Assembly: GCF_921292975.1 (NCBI RefSeq)
Contig: NZ_CAKLCM010000003.1
Coordinates: 1,240,001 to 1,304,000 of the forward strand
Length of the DNA: 64,000 bases
Direction: 5' to 3'
Source: Vibrio hippocampi
GTDB lineage: Bacteria; Pseudomonadota; Gammaproteobacteria; Enterobacterales; Vibrionaceae
The notes beneath the pieces are model-generated. The model worked only from the letters and a program-made list of their open reading frames with translations, did no database searches and had not been told where the DNA came from. A program made the position numbers and the translations under genes. Below, in pieces: positions 34,684 through 43,711 of this stretch; position 1 is the first letter of the stretch; each line of letters opens with the position of its first letter.

Positions 34684-35511
34684 ATGAAAACACAACATAA
34701 AGCCATCAAATTGGTGCAGTTAAATAAAAGTTTTGGTGACAACCATGTATTAAAGGGCATCGATCTCACCATAGAAACCGGCGAAGTAGTCTGTATTATT
34801 GGCGGCTCAGGTTCGGGAAAAAGCACCATGTTGCGTTGCATGAATTTTCTTGAACATTATGACAGTGGCGAAGTACTGATAAACGGCAGAATGATTGGCT
34901 ATGGTGCCGATACACAAGGTAATTTTCAGAAGCTTCCAGAACACATTGCCCAACGCGACCTCACCGATGTCTGCATGGTGTTCCAACAGTTCAACTTGTG
35001 GCCACATATGACGGTACTGGAAAACGTCATGGCACCTTTGGTCTACGTTAAGAAACTCAGCAAGCAGCAGGCTAAGGACAAAGCCCAACAGGTGTTAGAA
35101 AAAGTAGATATGGCTCATAAAGCAGACGCTTACCCAAATCAACTCTCGGGTGGTCAACAGCAGCGAGTCGCGATTGCTCGTTCCTTGGGCACAGAGCCAA
35201 AGATCATGCTATTTGATGAACCAACCTCAGCCCTTGACCCTGAATTGGTTGGCGAAGTATTGAAAGTGATGAAATCTCTAGCAGAAGAAGGGATGACTAT
35301 GGTCATCGTCACCCATGAAATGGGTTTCGCTGCCCAAGTCTCCGACAAAGTGGTCTTTTTATCTCAGGGGCAAATTGCAGAACAAGGGTCACCTAATAAG
35401 CTATTTTTGTCACCACAAACCTCACAGCTTAAAAGCTTTCTGGCGACATGGAGTGAGAGAAATAGTGGCTTAGGGATGGCCCAAAGCCGTTCTTTAGTGG
35501 ATGTTGCCTAA
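34684..35511 (+). CDS. ABC transporter ATPase, polar amino acid type
   Basis: This 275-residue GlnQ/HisP-type ATPase has Walker [10 protein letters not shown] near residue 40, the Q-loop [12 protein letters not shown], signature [14 protein letters not shown] and Walker [15 protein letters not shown]. An insert near residues 75-100 before the Q-loop resembles the longer loop of HisP/ArtP-like subunits. It is the last gene of the operon, with a terminator 27 bases after the stop. Confidence 0.92.
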   Translation: MKTQHKAIKLVQLNKSFGDNHVLKGIDLTIETGEVVCIIGGSGSGKSTMLRCMNFLEHYDSGEVLINGRMIGYGADTQGNFQKLPEHIAQRDLTDVCMVFQQFNLWPHMTVLENVMAPLVYVKKLSKQQAKDKAQQVLEKVDMAHKADAYPNQLSGGQQQRVAIARSLGTEPKIMLFDEPTSALDPELVGEVLKVMKSLAEEGMTMVIVTHEMGFAAQVSDKVVFLSQGQIAEQGSPNKLFLSPQTSQLKSFLATWSERNSGLGMAQSRSLVDVA

Positions 35512-35537
35512 GCTTTGCCAACTCAATAGACAAAAAG

Positions 35538-35567
35538 AAAGGGGAGCGTAACACCGTCTCCCCTTTT
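35538..35567. terminator. Bidirectional terminator
   Basis: AAAGGGGAG (35538-35546) pairs with the CTCCCCTTT arm at 35558-35566, with A-rich and T-rich flanks. It separates the guanidino operon from the convergent efflux genes. Confidence 0.85.
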
Positions 35568-35571
35568 TCCA

Positions 35572-35603
35572 CTTCTTTAACTTCTTTAACTTCTTTAACT
35601 TCT
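35572..35603. repeat. 9-bp tandem repeat, 3.5 copies
   Basis: CTTCTTTAA is repeated at 35572, 35581 and 35590, with a partial fourth copy reaching into the stop codon of the efflux permease gene (stop at 35602-35604). Confidence 0.9.
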
Positions 35604-36828
35604 ATTCGTAGCGCAGCGCCTCAATCGGATCGAGTTGTGATGCCTTGTATGCTGGGTAGAACCCAAAACCAACACCAATCAGCGCCGTTGCTGACACGCT
35701 AATGGTAATAATCACGGGTGATAGCACTAACTGCCATCCCAAGCCGTATTGCAGTACCCCGACCACAAACAGCGATATGGCGACACCAATAAGTGCGCCA
35801 AGTAAACATAACACCACACTTTCAATCAGAAATTGAGTCAAAATATGGTTGGGTTTTGCCCCAACGGCCATCCTTAAACCAATCTCTCGAGTTCGCTCGG
35901 TCACGCTCACTAGCATGATATTCATAACACCAATACCGCCTACCAACAACGAGACTCCGGCGACGCCAGCCAATAACATATTAAAGACTTTATTCGCTTC
36001 CGCTCGGGTATTGAGCATGGCGGTTAGGTTCATGATCTTAAAAGGACTGACTTGAGTGGCTGAAATACGGTGTCGCTGATGCAGTAAACGCTCTAGTTCC
36101 TCGGTGACAAAGTCCATATCATCAGCACTGCCCACCGAGATCGCCATACGACTCACTCGATCGATTTTGCCATTGCTGCGCCCAATAATACGGCGGTTGG
36201 CGGTGGTAAGAGGAACCACAACCACATCATCGAGATCTTGTCCTCGAGTGTCCTGCCCTTTCTCTTTCAATACCCCAATAATCGTCAGGGGCACCTTATT
36301 GATACGGATTTCCTCACCAAATGCATGGCTGGGATCGCCAAACAGCTCTTTCGCTACCGTTACACCGATTAACGCCACCTTTGCCCGTTTCTTTAAGTCA
36401 CTGTCATCAAATAAGCGACCTTGGTTCACTTGCAAATTAGTGGCCGTCAGGAAGTCCGCATTGCCTCCTTGTACCTTGGTGTTCCAGTTTTGATTGCCCC
36501 ATACCACCTGAGCTTGGCTGTCCACATAAGCACCCGCCGCTGCGACCTCTGGGATCTCGGATTTGATGGCGAGTACATCCGACATATCGAGCTTATTGGT
36601 TGATCCCGATGCGCCCTTGGCGCCACCCGATTTCACCGCCCCAGCTCGCACCATCAAAAGATTGGTACCCAAACTCTCAATCTGCTTTTCAACCTGTCTT
36701 TGTGCGCCTTCACCCAGAGCAAACATGATAATCACAGCACTGATGCCGATAATAATACCCAGAGTAGTAAGAATTGAACGCAGCATATTGCGCTTTAACG
36801 ACAGCAACGCCGTTTTAACTAAGATCAT
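35602..36828 (-). CDS. MacB-like ABC transporter permease
   Basis: This 408-residue protein has the MacB/FtsX layout: a transmembrane helix at about 15-40, a large periplasmic domain (about 45-280), then three C-terminal helices. The motif VTERTREIGLRMAVGAKP lies between helices 2 and 3. MacB-type pumps are mechanotransducers that drive efflux of peptides or macrolides from the periplasm through TolC. Here permease and ATPase are separate genes, overlapping by four bases. Substrate unknown. Confidence 0.88.
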   Translation of the reverse strand: MILVKTALLSLKRNMLRSILTTLGIIIGISAVIIMFALGEGAQRQVEKQIESLGTNLLMVRAGAVKSGGAKGASGSTNKLDMSDVLAIKSEIPEVAAAGAYVDSQAQVVWGNQNWNTKVQGGNADFLTATNLQVNQGRLFDDSDLKKRAKVALIGVTVAKELFGDPSHAFGEEIRINKVPLTIIGVLKEKGQDTRGQDLDDVVVVPLTTANRRIIGRSNGKIDRVSRMAISVGSADDMDFVTEELERLLHQRHRISATQVSPFKIMNLTAMLNTRAEANKVFNMLLAGVAGVSLLVGGIGVMNIMLVSVTERTREIGLRMAVGAKPNHILTQFLIESVVLCLLGALIGVAISLFVVGVLQYGLGWQLVLSPVIITISVSATALIGVGFGFYPAYKASQLDPIEALRYE

Positions 36829-37526
36829 GCAACACCTACCTGTGTGGCGTGAGGATGACTCACCAAGCGTCCATCGCGAATGTGCAACACTCGACTGGCT
36901 TGTGCAGCCACTTCAGCATCGTGAGTGATAATGATGATGGTCTGCCCTTGACGGTTTAAGCCCTTAAATAATTCAACGATTTCATCACTGGTTTTACTGT
37001 CCAATGCCCCTGTTGGCTCGTCGGCCAGCAGAATATCAGGGCGATTAACCAACGCGCGCGCAATCGCGACACGCTGCTGTTGCCCCCCTGACAATTGATT
37101 GGGGTGAGAGTCTAAACGATCACCAAGCCCGACCATCTCTAAACACTGTTTCGCTCGTTCATCTGCATCTGTGACGAGTTGGTCAAAATACATCAATGGC
37201 ATTTTAACGTTATCGCGTGCCGAGGTTCGAGACAACAAGTTAAACTGCTGAAAAACAAAGCCAATATGATCACGACGCACTTCCGCCAGTTGCGCTTTGT
37301 TGAGATCACTGGTGCCTCGCCCCAGTATCTCGATAGCCCCTTCTTCCGGTGTCATCAAACAGCCAATCATGTTCATTAAGGTCGATTTTCCAGAACCTGA
37401 CGGTCCCATGATCGCCACCATTTCACCCTGCTCAACGATAAAATTCACCTCATTAAGCACCTGAAATCGTTCATCACCCACGGGAAAACTGTGACTGATG
37501 CTTTCACAGCGTATTGCCGGGGTCAT
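36825..37526 (-). CDS. MacB-like ABC transporter ATPase
   Basis: This is a 233-residue LolD/MacB-type ATPase with Walker A GPSGSGKST near 41, signature [16 protein letters not shown], and Walker B ILLADEPTGALD. Its start overlaps the adaptor stop by one base (TAATG) and its stop overlaps the permease start. It powers the tripartite pump with its two neighbours. Confidence 0.9.
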   Translation of the reverse strand: MTPAIRCESISHSFPVGDERFQVLNEVNFIVEQGEMVAIMGPSGSGKSTLMNMIGCLMTPEEGAIEILGRGTSDLNKAQLAEVRRDHIGFVFQQFNLLSRTSARDNVKMPLMYFDQLVTDADERAKQCLEMVGLGDRLDSHPNQLSGGQQQRVAIARALVNRPDILLADEPTGALDSKTSDEIVELFKGLNRQGQTIIIITHDAEVAAQASRVLHIRDGRLVSHPHATQVGVA

Positions 37527-38911
37527 TAGCGTTTCTCCCTATATTGGTTGATCACTAAATCATTAGAAAGATCCGGCGCAATCACCGCGGTGTTTTTATC
37601 ATCAGAGACGCCAAATTGCGCCTGAACGGTCACAATCTTGCCATCACGCAACACCATAAGTGGTCCCATTTTCACTTCGCCTTTGCGAATTTTCTTCTGG
37701 AGTTCACGCTGTTCCGGCGTTAATGCTTTTGCTATCAGCTTTTGAACCTGTTGACGCTGTTTGCGGTCGATTCTAGATTTGGGATCAATGTTATTCTCAG
37801 CAAGCGATTGGTAAATCTCATCAACTTGTTGTTGAGATAGATCGAGATACTTTAAACGCGACAAAGGTCCTTTCGCCTCATTGCTGTCCGACACCGCATA
37901 GCGACTGCCCATGCGCACCGCAGTGTTACTAACACGCTGCACATCGCGCATATTCTCAATCTCCACTTCCATATTCGCCGTCATACCCGGCAGCAGAATA
38001 TTGTCAGGGTTACGTGTGCTCATCACCACGATATAACTGACAACACCCGAGTTATTTTGGGGGGCTTTACGGATCTGGTTCACCTCACCTCGAAACTTCT
38101 TACTCGAGAAAGCATCCACGGTAAATGAAACCTGTTGTCCTTCTTGGACAAGACCGATATCAGATTCATCTATGTAGGCCTCTATTTCCATTTCCGACAG
38201 ACTTTTTGCCAGAGTGAAAAGCTCAGGAGTGTTGTAGCTTGAAGCGACTGTCTGACCTGCCTCAATGGTGCGGTTGATGACGAAGCCGCTTATCGGAGCT
38301 CGGATATCAGTGCGTTCCAGTTCGATTTCTGTCTCTTGTAGATTGGCTTTATTCGCTGCCAAGGTGGCTTTTAAGATATCCAACTGCACGTAACTCTGCT
38401 GCCAGTCCAATTTATACTGCTTGCTTTGTGTTTCTAAGGTATCAATCGCATCTTCAGAAATATTCGCCCCTTGATAGAGACCCTGAGCACGTTTTAACTC
38501 TCTCACTGAGCGTTCGTAGTTGAGTTTAGCCCGTTCGATTTGGTGGACTTGCGCTCTCACATCGGCATCACTTTTTTCTACCAAGGCTTTTGCCTGAGCG
38601 ACTTTTGCCGCAAATGAAGCAGGATCGATTTTTGCGAGCAATTGACCCTGTTCAACCGTATCGTTGAAATCGGCATAAACCTTTATTACCTGACCTGAGA
38701 GTTGCGCACCGACCACAACGTCATCAACAGCGGCAAGGGTTCCGGTTGCGCTCACAGAGTTTTGAATGTCACCGTGAGTCACTTGCTCTGTTTTGTAGCT
38801 TGTATCTGTCGCATTGACGCCATGCGTTCCATTTTGCGAGTACCACCAATAACCTCCCACTAATGAGCAAGAGACCGCCGTTAACATCAACACCTTAGGC
38901 CAGCGATTCAT
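37526..38911 (-). CDS. MacA-like periplasmic adaptor with C-terminal insert
   Basis: This HlyD/RND-type adaptor is 461 residues from the ATG at 38911 (AAGGAA nine bases before it). The N-terminal anchor is residues 5-24. Lipoyl/barrel parts include GTLAAVDDVVVGAQLSGQV, and a helical hairpin lies near 100-190. The C-terminal membrane-proximal domain is interrupted at about 338-418 by an extra charged helical stretch (KYLDLSQQQVDEIYQ..., ...RELQKKIRKGEVKMG), making the protein longer than MacA (about 370). It should link the pump to an outer-membrane TolC encoded elsewhere. Confidence 0.85.
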   Translation of the reverse strand: MNRWPKVLMLTAVSCSLVGGYWWYSQNGTHGVNATDTSYKTEQVTHGDIQNSVSATGTLAAVDDVVVGAQLSGQVIKVYADFNDTVEQGQLLAKIDPASFAAKVAQAKALVEKSDADVRAQVHQIERAKLNYERSVRELKRAQGLYQGANISEDAIDTLETQSKQYKLDWQQSYVQLDILKATLAANKANLQETEIELERTDIRAPISGFVINRTIEAGQTVASSYNTPELFTLAKSLSEMEIEAYIDESDIGLVQEGQQVSFTVDAFSSKKFRGEVNQIRKAPQNNSGVVSYIVVMSTRNPDNILLPGMTANMEVEIENMRDVQRVSNTAVRMGSRYAVSDSNEAKGPLSRLKYLDLSQQQVDEIYQSLAENNIDPKSRIDRKQRQQVQKLIAKALTPEQRELQKKIRKGEVKMGPLMVLRDGKIVTVQAQFGVSDDKNTAVIAPDLSNDLVINQYREKR

Positions 38912-38954
38912 AACGAAATTTTCCTTAAAAATTAAATGCGAGTCAGACAAAAAT

Positions 38955-39022
38955 AAAGCTATTTACGGTAAAAAAACAGAGCTATCTACGGTAAAAAAAT
39001 AAAGCAATTTACGATAAAAAAT
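38955..39022. repeat. About 23-bp tandem repeat, three copies, upstream of adaptor gene
   Basis: Three units resembling AAAGCTATTTACGGTAAAAA occupy 38955-38977, 38978-39000 and 39001-39022, with a few substitutions. They lie 44 bases upstream of the adaptor start, within its probable promoter or leader. Confidence 0.88.
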
Positions 39023-39195
39023 AAAGCTTTGGTAATTATCGTTAAAGGCGTTAGCCAGCCAAACCTCATTTACAGTATTTTACATATGTTCGTGACTCTA
39101 TTCTCAGTCTCAGCATGGCTAGCGTCACCGAGCACCTTGTGATCGGCGCATTACCTGTTACATTTTTATACAGACCCTATGCATGGAGCCAAGCT

Positions 39196-40095
39196 ATGGC
39201 CGGTTTAAGTTTGCTTACCTTACTCGATGATATTACCGCCGTGTTAGACGATGTGGCTTTACTCACGAAAGTCGCTGCCAAAAAAACCGCCGGAGTGTTA
39301 GGTGATGATCTGGCACTGAATGCCCATCAAGTTTCCGGTGTGACCGCCGAACGTGAACTTCCTGTTGTTTGGGCTGTGGCTAAGGGGTCATTAAAAAACA
39401 AATGTATCTTAGTTCCTGCCGCACTATTGATCAGCTTTATTGCACCGTGGCTGATTAACCCTTTATTGCTTTTAGGAGGGCTATTTCTCTGTTTTGAGGG
39501 CGCTGAAAAGATCTTAGAAAAGTGGTTTCATCATGAAAGTGACAAAGAAAAAGCCCCCACCTCAGCCCAGATGTCAGAGCAAGAGTTAAAAGAGTATGAA
39601 AAGAAAAAAATTGCGGGGGCAATAAGAACCGACTTTATCTTATCGGCAGAGATCATCGTAATCGCGCTTGGCACGGTGCAAGGTCAAGTGATCGCGACGC
39701 AAATTATTGTCGTTAGTCTGATCGCACTGGTGATGACTATCGGTGTTTATGGTTTAGTTGCTGGCATTGTCAAACTGGACGATGCGGGCATCTATTTGGT
39801 GCAAACTGCTAACGGTTCTGGCTTCAAACATTCTTTTGGTACAGGGCTTATCACCTTTGCACCCAAGCTGATGAAAACTCTAACTATTGTCGGTACTGCG
39901 GCGATGTTTTTGGTTGGTGGTGGGATTGTTGTTCACAATGTGCCTTTTATTCACCACCTCGTTGCCCCGTTTGAGGTGCAGCCTATCTTGTCGATAATGG
40001 TCAATGGACTAACGGGTCTGTTGGCAGGGTTATGTGTGGTTGCCGTTGTCACTGTGATTTCTAAAGTCACCCGCAAACATAAGACCTCTTCATAA
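39196..40095 (+). CDS. yedI: DUF808 family membrane protein (YedI-like)
   Basis: This is a 299-residue integral membrane protein with the family opening MAGLSLLTLLDDITAVLDDVA followed by GVLGDDLALNAHQVSG. About six hydrophobic segments are seen, with a cytoplasmic charged loop near residues 118-145. The start at 39196 has GGAG seven bases before it; an upstream in-frame start at 39115 lacks family similarity. The function of YedI/DUF808 is not established. Confidence 0.85.
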   Translation: MAGLSLLTLLDDITAVLDDVALLTKVAAKKTAGVLGDDLALNAHQVSGVTAERELPVVWAVAKGSLKNKCILVPAALLISFIAPWLINPLLLLGGLFLCFEGAEKILEKWFHHESDKEKAPTSAQMSEQELKEYEKKKIAGAIRTDFILSAEIIVIALGTVQGQVIATQIIVVSLIALVMTIGVYGLVAGIVKLDDAGIYLVQTANGSGFKHSFGTGLITFAPKLMKTLTIVGTAAMFLVGGGIVVHNVPFIHHLVAPFEVQPILSIMVNGLTGLLAGLCVVAVVTVISKVTRKHKTSS

Positions 40096-40393
40096 ATCAG
40101 TTGTAGCTGAGGGCTTGGTGAAAGAGGTCGCAGTACCGTCTCACCACTATCTTGCCGTACACCAGAAAACCCCTGCCCACCACAAAACCAAACGTAATTT
40201 GTCCCGAGTTTCAGTCAGTTAAATCGCCCGAAATTCCCCATCAAAAAGGCACCATAAAACGCCCTCAACACGATAAATATTTTTTGTCGTGTTGCTGATT
40301 ATTTTTCGTTTTACTCTTTGCCAACCTAGCCTCATAGTCGCGCCAATTCTTGCCCATGGCATCAGCATCTAGCGACAATTTTGGAGGTAAAAA
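40096..40393. other. Spacer between yedI and MFS gene
   Basis: No coding sequence is seen. The region has no clear terminator for yedI; a TTTTTTGTCGTG-rich stretch near 40270 and a GGAGG ribosome site at 40382 for the next gene are all I can point to. Confidence 0.3.
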
Positions 40394-41557
40394 ATGGTAG
40401 AAACACAATCACTATTGACCGCAAAAACAGGCTTTAAAGTTCCTGTTATTGCTCTGTCATTTTATGCCGTCGCATCGGGTTACATGATGAGCCTTATCCC
40501 GTTGGTGCTTGGACAATATGGCTTGGATAGCAGTCACGCGAGTTGGCTAGCGAGTGTGTTTTATGCGGGTTTGCTATTTGGGGCAATCACCATTGAGCCA
40601 TTGGTAAAAACCACCGGACATCGATGGGCCTTTGTTATCTGCTTAGCTGTATTTGTTGCGACCATTGCTGTGATGCCAGTGTTTGCCAACATCTATGCAT
40701 GGCTCACCGCTCGATTCGTTGCTGGCGTCGCCGTTGCGGGTGTCTTCGTTATTGTCGAGTCATGGCTGCTAGATGGCGAAGATGACAGTCGAGCAAAACG
40801 ACTCGGTTTGTATATGGGTGCGCTCTATGGTGGTTCTGCGCTTGGGCAGATGGGCATTGGCGCCTTTGGCACTCATGGCTTTACACCCTTTATCGCGATT
40901 GTGTCTATGCTCAGTTGTGCGATTGCGGTTCTGGTCTTTTGCCCGACATCTCAACCTGTCGCGGAAAGTTCAACACCTTTATCGCTAAAACAGGTCGCAA
41001 AGCTAAATCATGCGGCGGTCATTGGTTGCGTTGTATCAGGGCTAACGTTGGGTGCCATCTACGGTCTTATGCCGTTAGAACTCACCGTGCGCCAGATCTC
41101 TCAAAACCATTTAAGCGTGCTAATGACTTTGGTTATTCTTGGTGGCATGGCTGTACAGACCATTGTTCCTAAGCTTTCCAAGCTAATGGGACGCACTCTA
41201 TTGATGGGGTTGTTCTGTCTGCTTGGTGTTTTTGCTACGGGTATTGTGATTGTGAGTGGCAGCATTCAATGGTTGACCGTCAGTTTGTTCCTATTGGGTA
41301 TGGCAACATTCGCTCTCTACCCAATCGCTATCAACTTAGGTTGTGACAAACTCGATCGACGCTTTATTGTATCCGCAACACAAGTGATGCTGTTCTGCTA
41401 CAGTGTCGGCTCAGTCGTCGGTCCACTATTTGCCGATTGGTTTATGCAAGGCAAACACGGCTTAATGGCTTATTTGTTCGCTATTCAAATGGCAACGGCA
41501 ATCTACATGTTTATCGCCAGTGTCAAAACCAAAAAGCAAGTGGTTACTGGCGGCTAA
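40394..41557 (+). CDS. MFS transporter (YcaD-like)
   Basis: This is a 387-residue protein with twelve hydrophobic segments. The N-terminal half has FYAVASGYMMSLIPLVLGQYG and VAGVFVIVESWLLDGEDDSRAKRLGLYM, where ESWL and the following charged loop are typical of the YcaD subgroup. Its substrate is unknown. The gene has a GGAGG ribosome site and stands alone. Confidence 0.85.
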   Translation: MVETQSLLTAKTGFKVPVIALSFYAVASGYMMSLIPLVLGQYGLDSSHASWLASVFYAGLLFGAITIEPLVKTTGHRWAFVICLAVFVATIAVMPVFANIYAWLTARFVAGVAVAGVFVIVESWLLDGEDDSRAKRLGLYMGALYGGSALGQMGIGAFGTHGFTPFIAIVSMLSCAIAVLVFCPTSQPVAESSTPLSLKQVAKLNHAAVIGCVVSGLTLGAIYGLMPLELTVRQISQNHLSVLMTLVILGGMAVQTIVPKLSKLMGRTLLMGLFCLLGVFATGIVIVSGSIQWLTVSLFLLGMATFALYPIAINLGCDKLDRRFIVSATQVMLFCYSVGSVVGPLFADWFMQGKHGLMAYLFAIQMATAIYMFIASVKTKKQVVTGG

Positions 41558-41587
41558 TAAAGTGTCGTTTTCTGCAAATAATAAAAA

Positions 41588-41612
41588 AGGCTCCTATCAA
41601 AGATAGGAGCCT
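41588..41612 (-). terminator. Terminator of the 41647-41997 gene
   Basis: AGGCTCCTA (41588-41596) pairs with TAGGAGCCT (41604-41612). The T run (seven T) is on the minus strand. Confidence 0.88.
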
Positions 41613-41646
41613 CAATCAATCTGAAATACTCAGACGATAGCCAAAG

Positions 41647-41997
41647 TTAGCTGCGTTTTGGCTGCTGGTAAGTTTTACCTGCGGCTTTGTAGGTATCACT
41701 TGGCTTCATTTCAAAGAACATATCGAAGAACCATGCGATAAACTTAATCACATCGTCGCCTTCATTCATAATATGTTCGACAAGCTCTTGCTCTTCACCA
41801 TTGTCATCGGTTTGCGTGAAAACGTGATAGATGCGTTGCTCACCATCAATGTCCGCAAGTGCAAATTGACCGCTTAGGCTATTTGCCGCTTCAACAATCT
41901 CTTCATTGTCGATTTTTTTTAGCAGTTCCAATACGGTTGGTACGGATTTTAGCTGACACAAGGTTTTTACCAAGGTCTCAAATTCATTCTGTTGCAT
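41647..41997 (-). CDS. Small acidic protein of unknown function
   Basis: The family is not recognised. From the ATG at 41997 (AAGGT seven bases upstream) it is 116 residues, acidic and apparently cytoplasmic. It has an amphipathic N-terminal helix, a middle beta-like section (QFALADIDGEQRIYHVFTQTDDNG), then a hydrophobic aromatic helix (DDVIKFIAWFFDMFFEM). A further ATG at 42021 is possible. It follows the M23 peptidase gene by 47 bases and may share its promoter. Confidence 0.6.
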   Translation of the reverse strand: MQQNEFETLVKTLCQLKSVPTVLELLKKIDNEEIVEAANSLSGQFALADIDGEQRIYHVFTQTDDNGEEQELVEHIMNEGDDVIKFIAWFFDMFFEMKPSDTYKAAGKTYQQPKRS

Positions 41998-42044
41998 CAC
42001 TGTTACCTTATTTGATTGCACAGGCTCACGAGTTCAACAAGACA

Positions 42045-43448
42045 CTATAGACTTGCGAGTTTGGTTTCCTGTTGCTTGATCAGATTATCCAACTCGTCAC
42101 GACGAGCAATAAACTGTTTCAACTCAGACTTGGGCACAGAGTCTGCCATAGGAATGTTCGCACGCATAGCATTAACCGGTCTGCCGCGCACAATTAATTC
42201 ATAATGCAAGTGCGGTCCCGTCACTCGTCCTGTCGCACCAGATAAACCGATCCTCTGACCTCGGGTCACTTTTTGTCCCTTGCGCACAAGGATTTTACTT
42301 AAGTGCAAGTAGCGTGTTTTATAAGGACCGCCATGATCAACGACGACATACTTACCGGCATAGGGATGATTTCTCACCATAGAAACAACACCATCACCAG
42401 TGGTGTACACGTTAGTCCCCGTCGATACACCAAAGTCGGTGCCATTGTGAGGCGCTACTCGACCTGTGACTGGGTGTTTACGATTAGGGTTAAAGCTTGA
42501 TGTGATTCGGTTGTTCTTCACTGGATAGCGAATAAAAGCGCGTTGCAGGCTTTCCCCACTTGCATCGTAATATTGTCCATTACTATGAAGATAAGCCGAA
42601 TATAGCTTGCCCCTATTGAAAATTTTTATTGCTTGTATCTCGCTCGCTCCTGTATCCACGCCATCAACCGACTGTTTGCTGGTCACGACTTCAAAACGAT
42701 CCCCAGCACGTAAATCTCGCGCAAAGTTCAGTTTATCTTTCAGTAGTGTTACCACTTGATCGATATCGCGTGGACCAAGACCCATTTTATTGGCAGAACC
42801 TGAAAAGCTGCCGTTTATCTCTCCAACAAGAGCAACTTGATTCCAATTACTGGGAACCACCACCATTTCATATTCATAACTGCCATCTTGCATACGACGG
42901 TAGTTCGACTTTTCAGCGAGACTGCGGATGACTTCTAAGCGCTGTAACCCATTAGCTTGTTCAAGTTGCCAAAAACGAAGTTTATCACCCGGTCTAATCG
43001 TATCGAGTACCAAATAATCAGAGTCTGTCTCCATCACTGACATCATATCCGAGTATGGGAAACCAAGACGGTCAAAGATCTGGCTTAAGCTATCGCCTTG
43101 TTTCACAACGTAATCAAAACTAGGTGGCTGTTCAGTCGTGACTTGAAGCAGAGGTTCAACCTGAGAACTCGCTGCTTTCTGGGTCGTCGCTTCTACCTGA
43201 GTCGTCGTTTCAACAACAGGCTCTAGCGAAAGATCTACCGTGCGGCTGAGTTGAGGTGTTGGCGTGTTATTTAATACCAGAAGTACCGAAATAAAAGGGA
43301 GAGAAAAAGCTAAGCTCAGTTTAAGCTTTTTAGAAGAGGACGCGCGTCGTTTCACTTCGCTCTGGGATTGGTTCGATTGCACAATGACTCCGATGCAGTC
43401 TGGTTTAACATAAAACCCTAGATTAAACATTTCCACCAGAGATTGCAT
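42045..43448 (-). CDS. M23 peptidoglycan DD-endopeptidase (MepM/ShyA-like)
   Basis: This envelope endopeptidase cuts peptidoglycan cross-links for wall growth. It has 467 residues: a short cytoplasmic part, a transmembrane helix near 43-60, a LysM-like domain (about 112-160; YVVKQGDSLSQIFDRLGF), a middle OapA-like domain, and an M23 domain (about 310-440). Zinc ligands are H334 and D338 in HNGTD and H415 in HLH (413-415). The layout matches Vibrio ShyA and E. coli MepM. Which Shy paralogue it is cannot be decided here. Confidence 0.88.
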   Translation of the reverse strand: MQSLVEMFNLGFYVKPDCIGVIVQSNQSQSEVKRRASSSKKLKLSLAFSLPFISVLLVLNNTPTPQLSRTVDLSLEPVVETTTQVEATTQKAASSQVEPLLQVTTEQPPSFDYVVKQGDSLSQIFDRLGFPYSDMMSVMETDSDYLVLDTIRPGDKLRFWQLEQANGLQRLEVIRSLAEKSNYRRMQDGSYEYEMVVVPSNWNQVALVGEINGSFSGSANKMGLGPRDIDQVVTLLKDKLNFARDLRAGDRFEVVTSKQSVDGVDTGASEIQAIKIFNRGKLYSAYLHSNGQYYDASGESLQRAFIRYPVKNNRITSSFNPNRKHPVTGRVAPHNGTDFGVSTGTNVYTTGDGVVSMVRNHPYAGKYVVVDHGGPYKTRYLHLSKILVRKGQKVTRGQRIGLSGATGRVTGPHLHYELIVRGRPVNAMRANIPMADSVPKSELKQFIARRDELDNLIKQQETKLASL

Positions 43449-43711
43449 CTGTGTTGTAAGACCGCAAGGGAAAAATTCAATTCAAAATTGTAAAAAAGCG
43501 AGACAGATCGCCTCGCTTTGGGGTTAGCATGTCAACATTTGACTTAATAGCAATCTTTGTTGATGATTTTCATGATCCGAAAAGGAGTGTTTAAAAGAAC
43601 GTATCACGAAAAATCGAAGCATTACCTTGTTTCAAAAAACCTAGTGACAAAAAGTCTAGTGGCAATAAAGCCGAAAGGTATAGCAACGTAGAGAAGCATC
43701 ACGCGGTCGAA

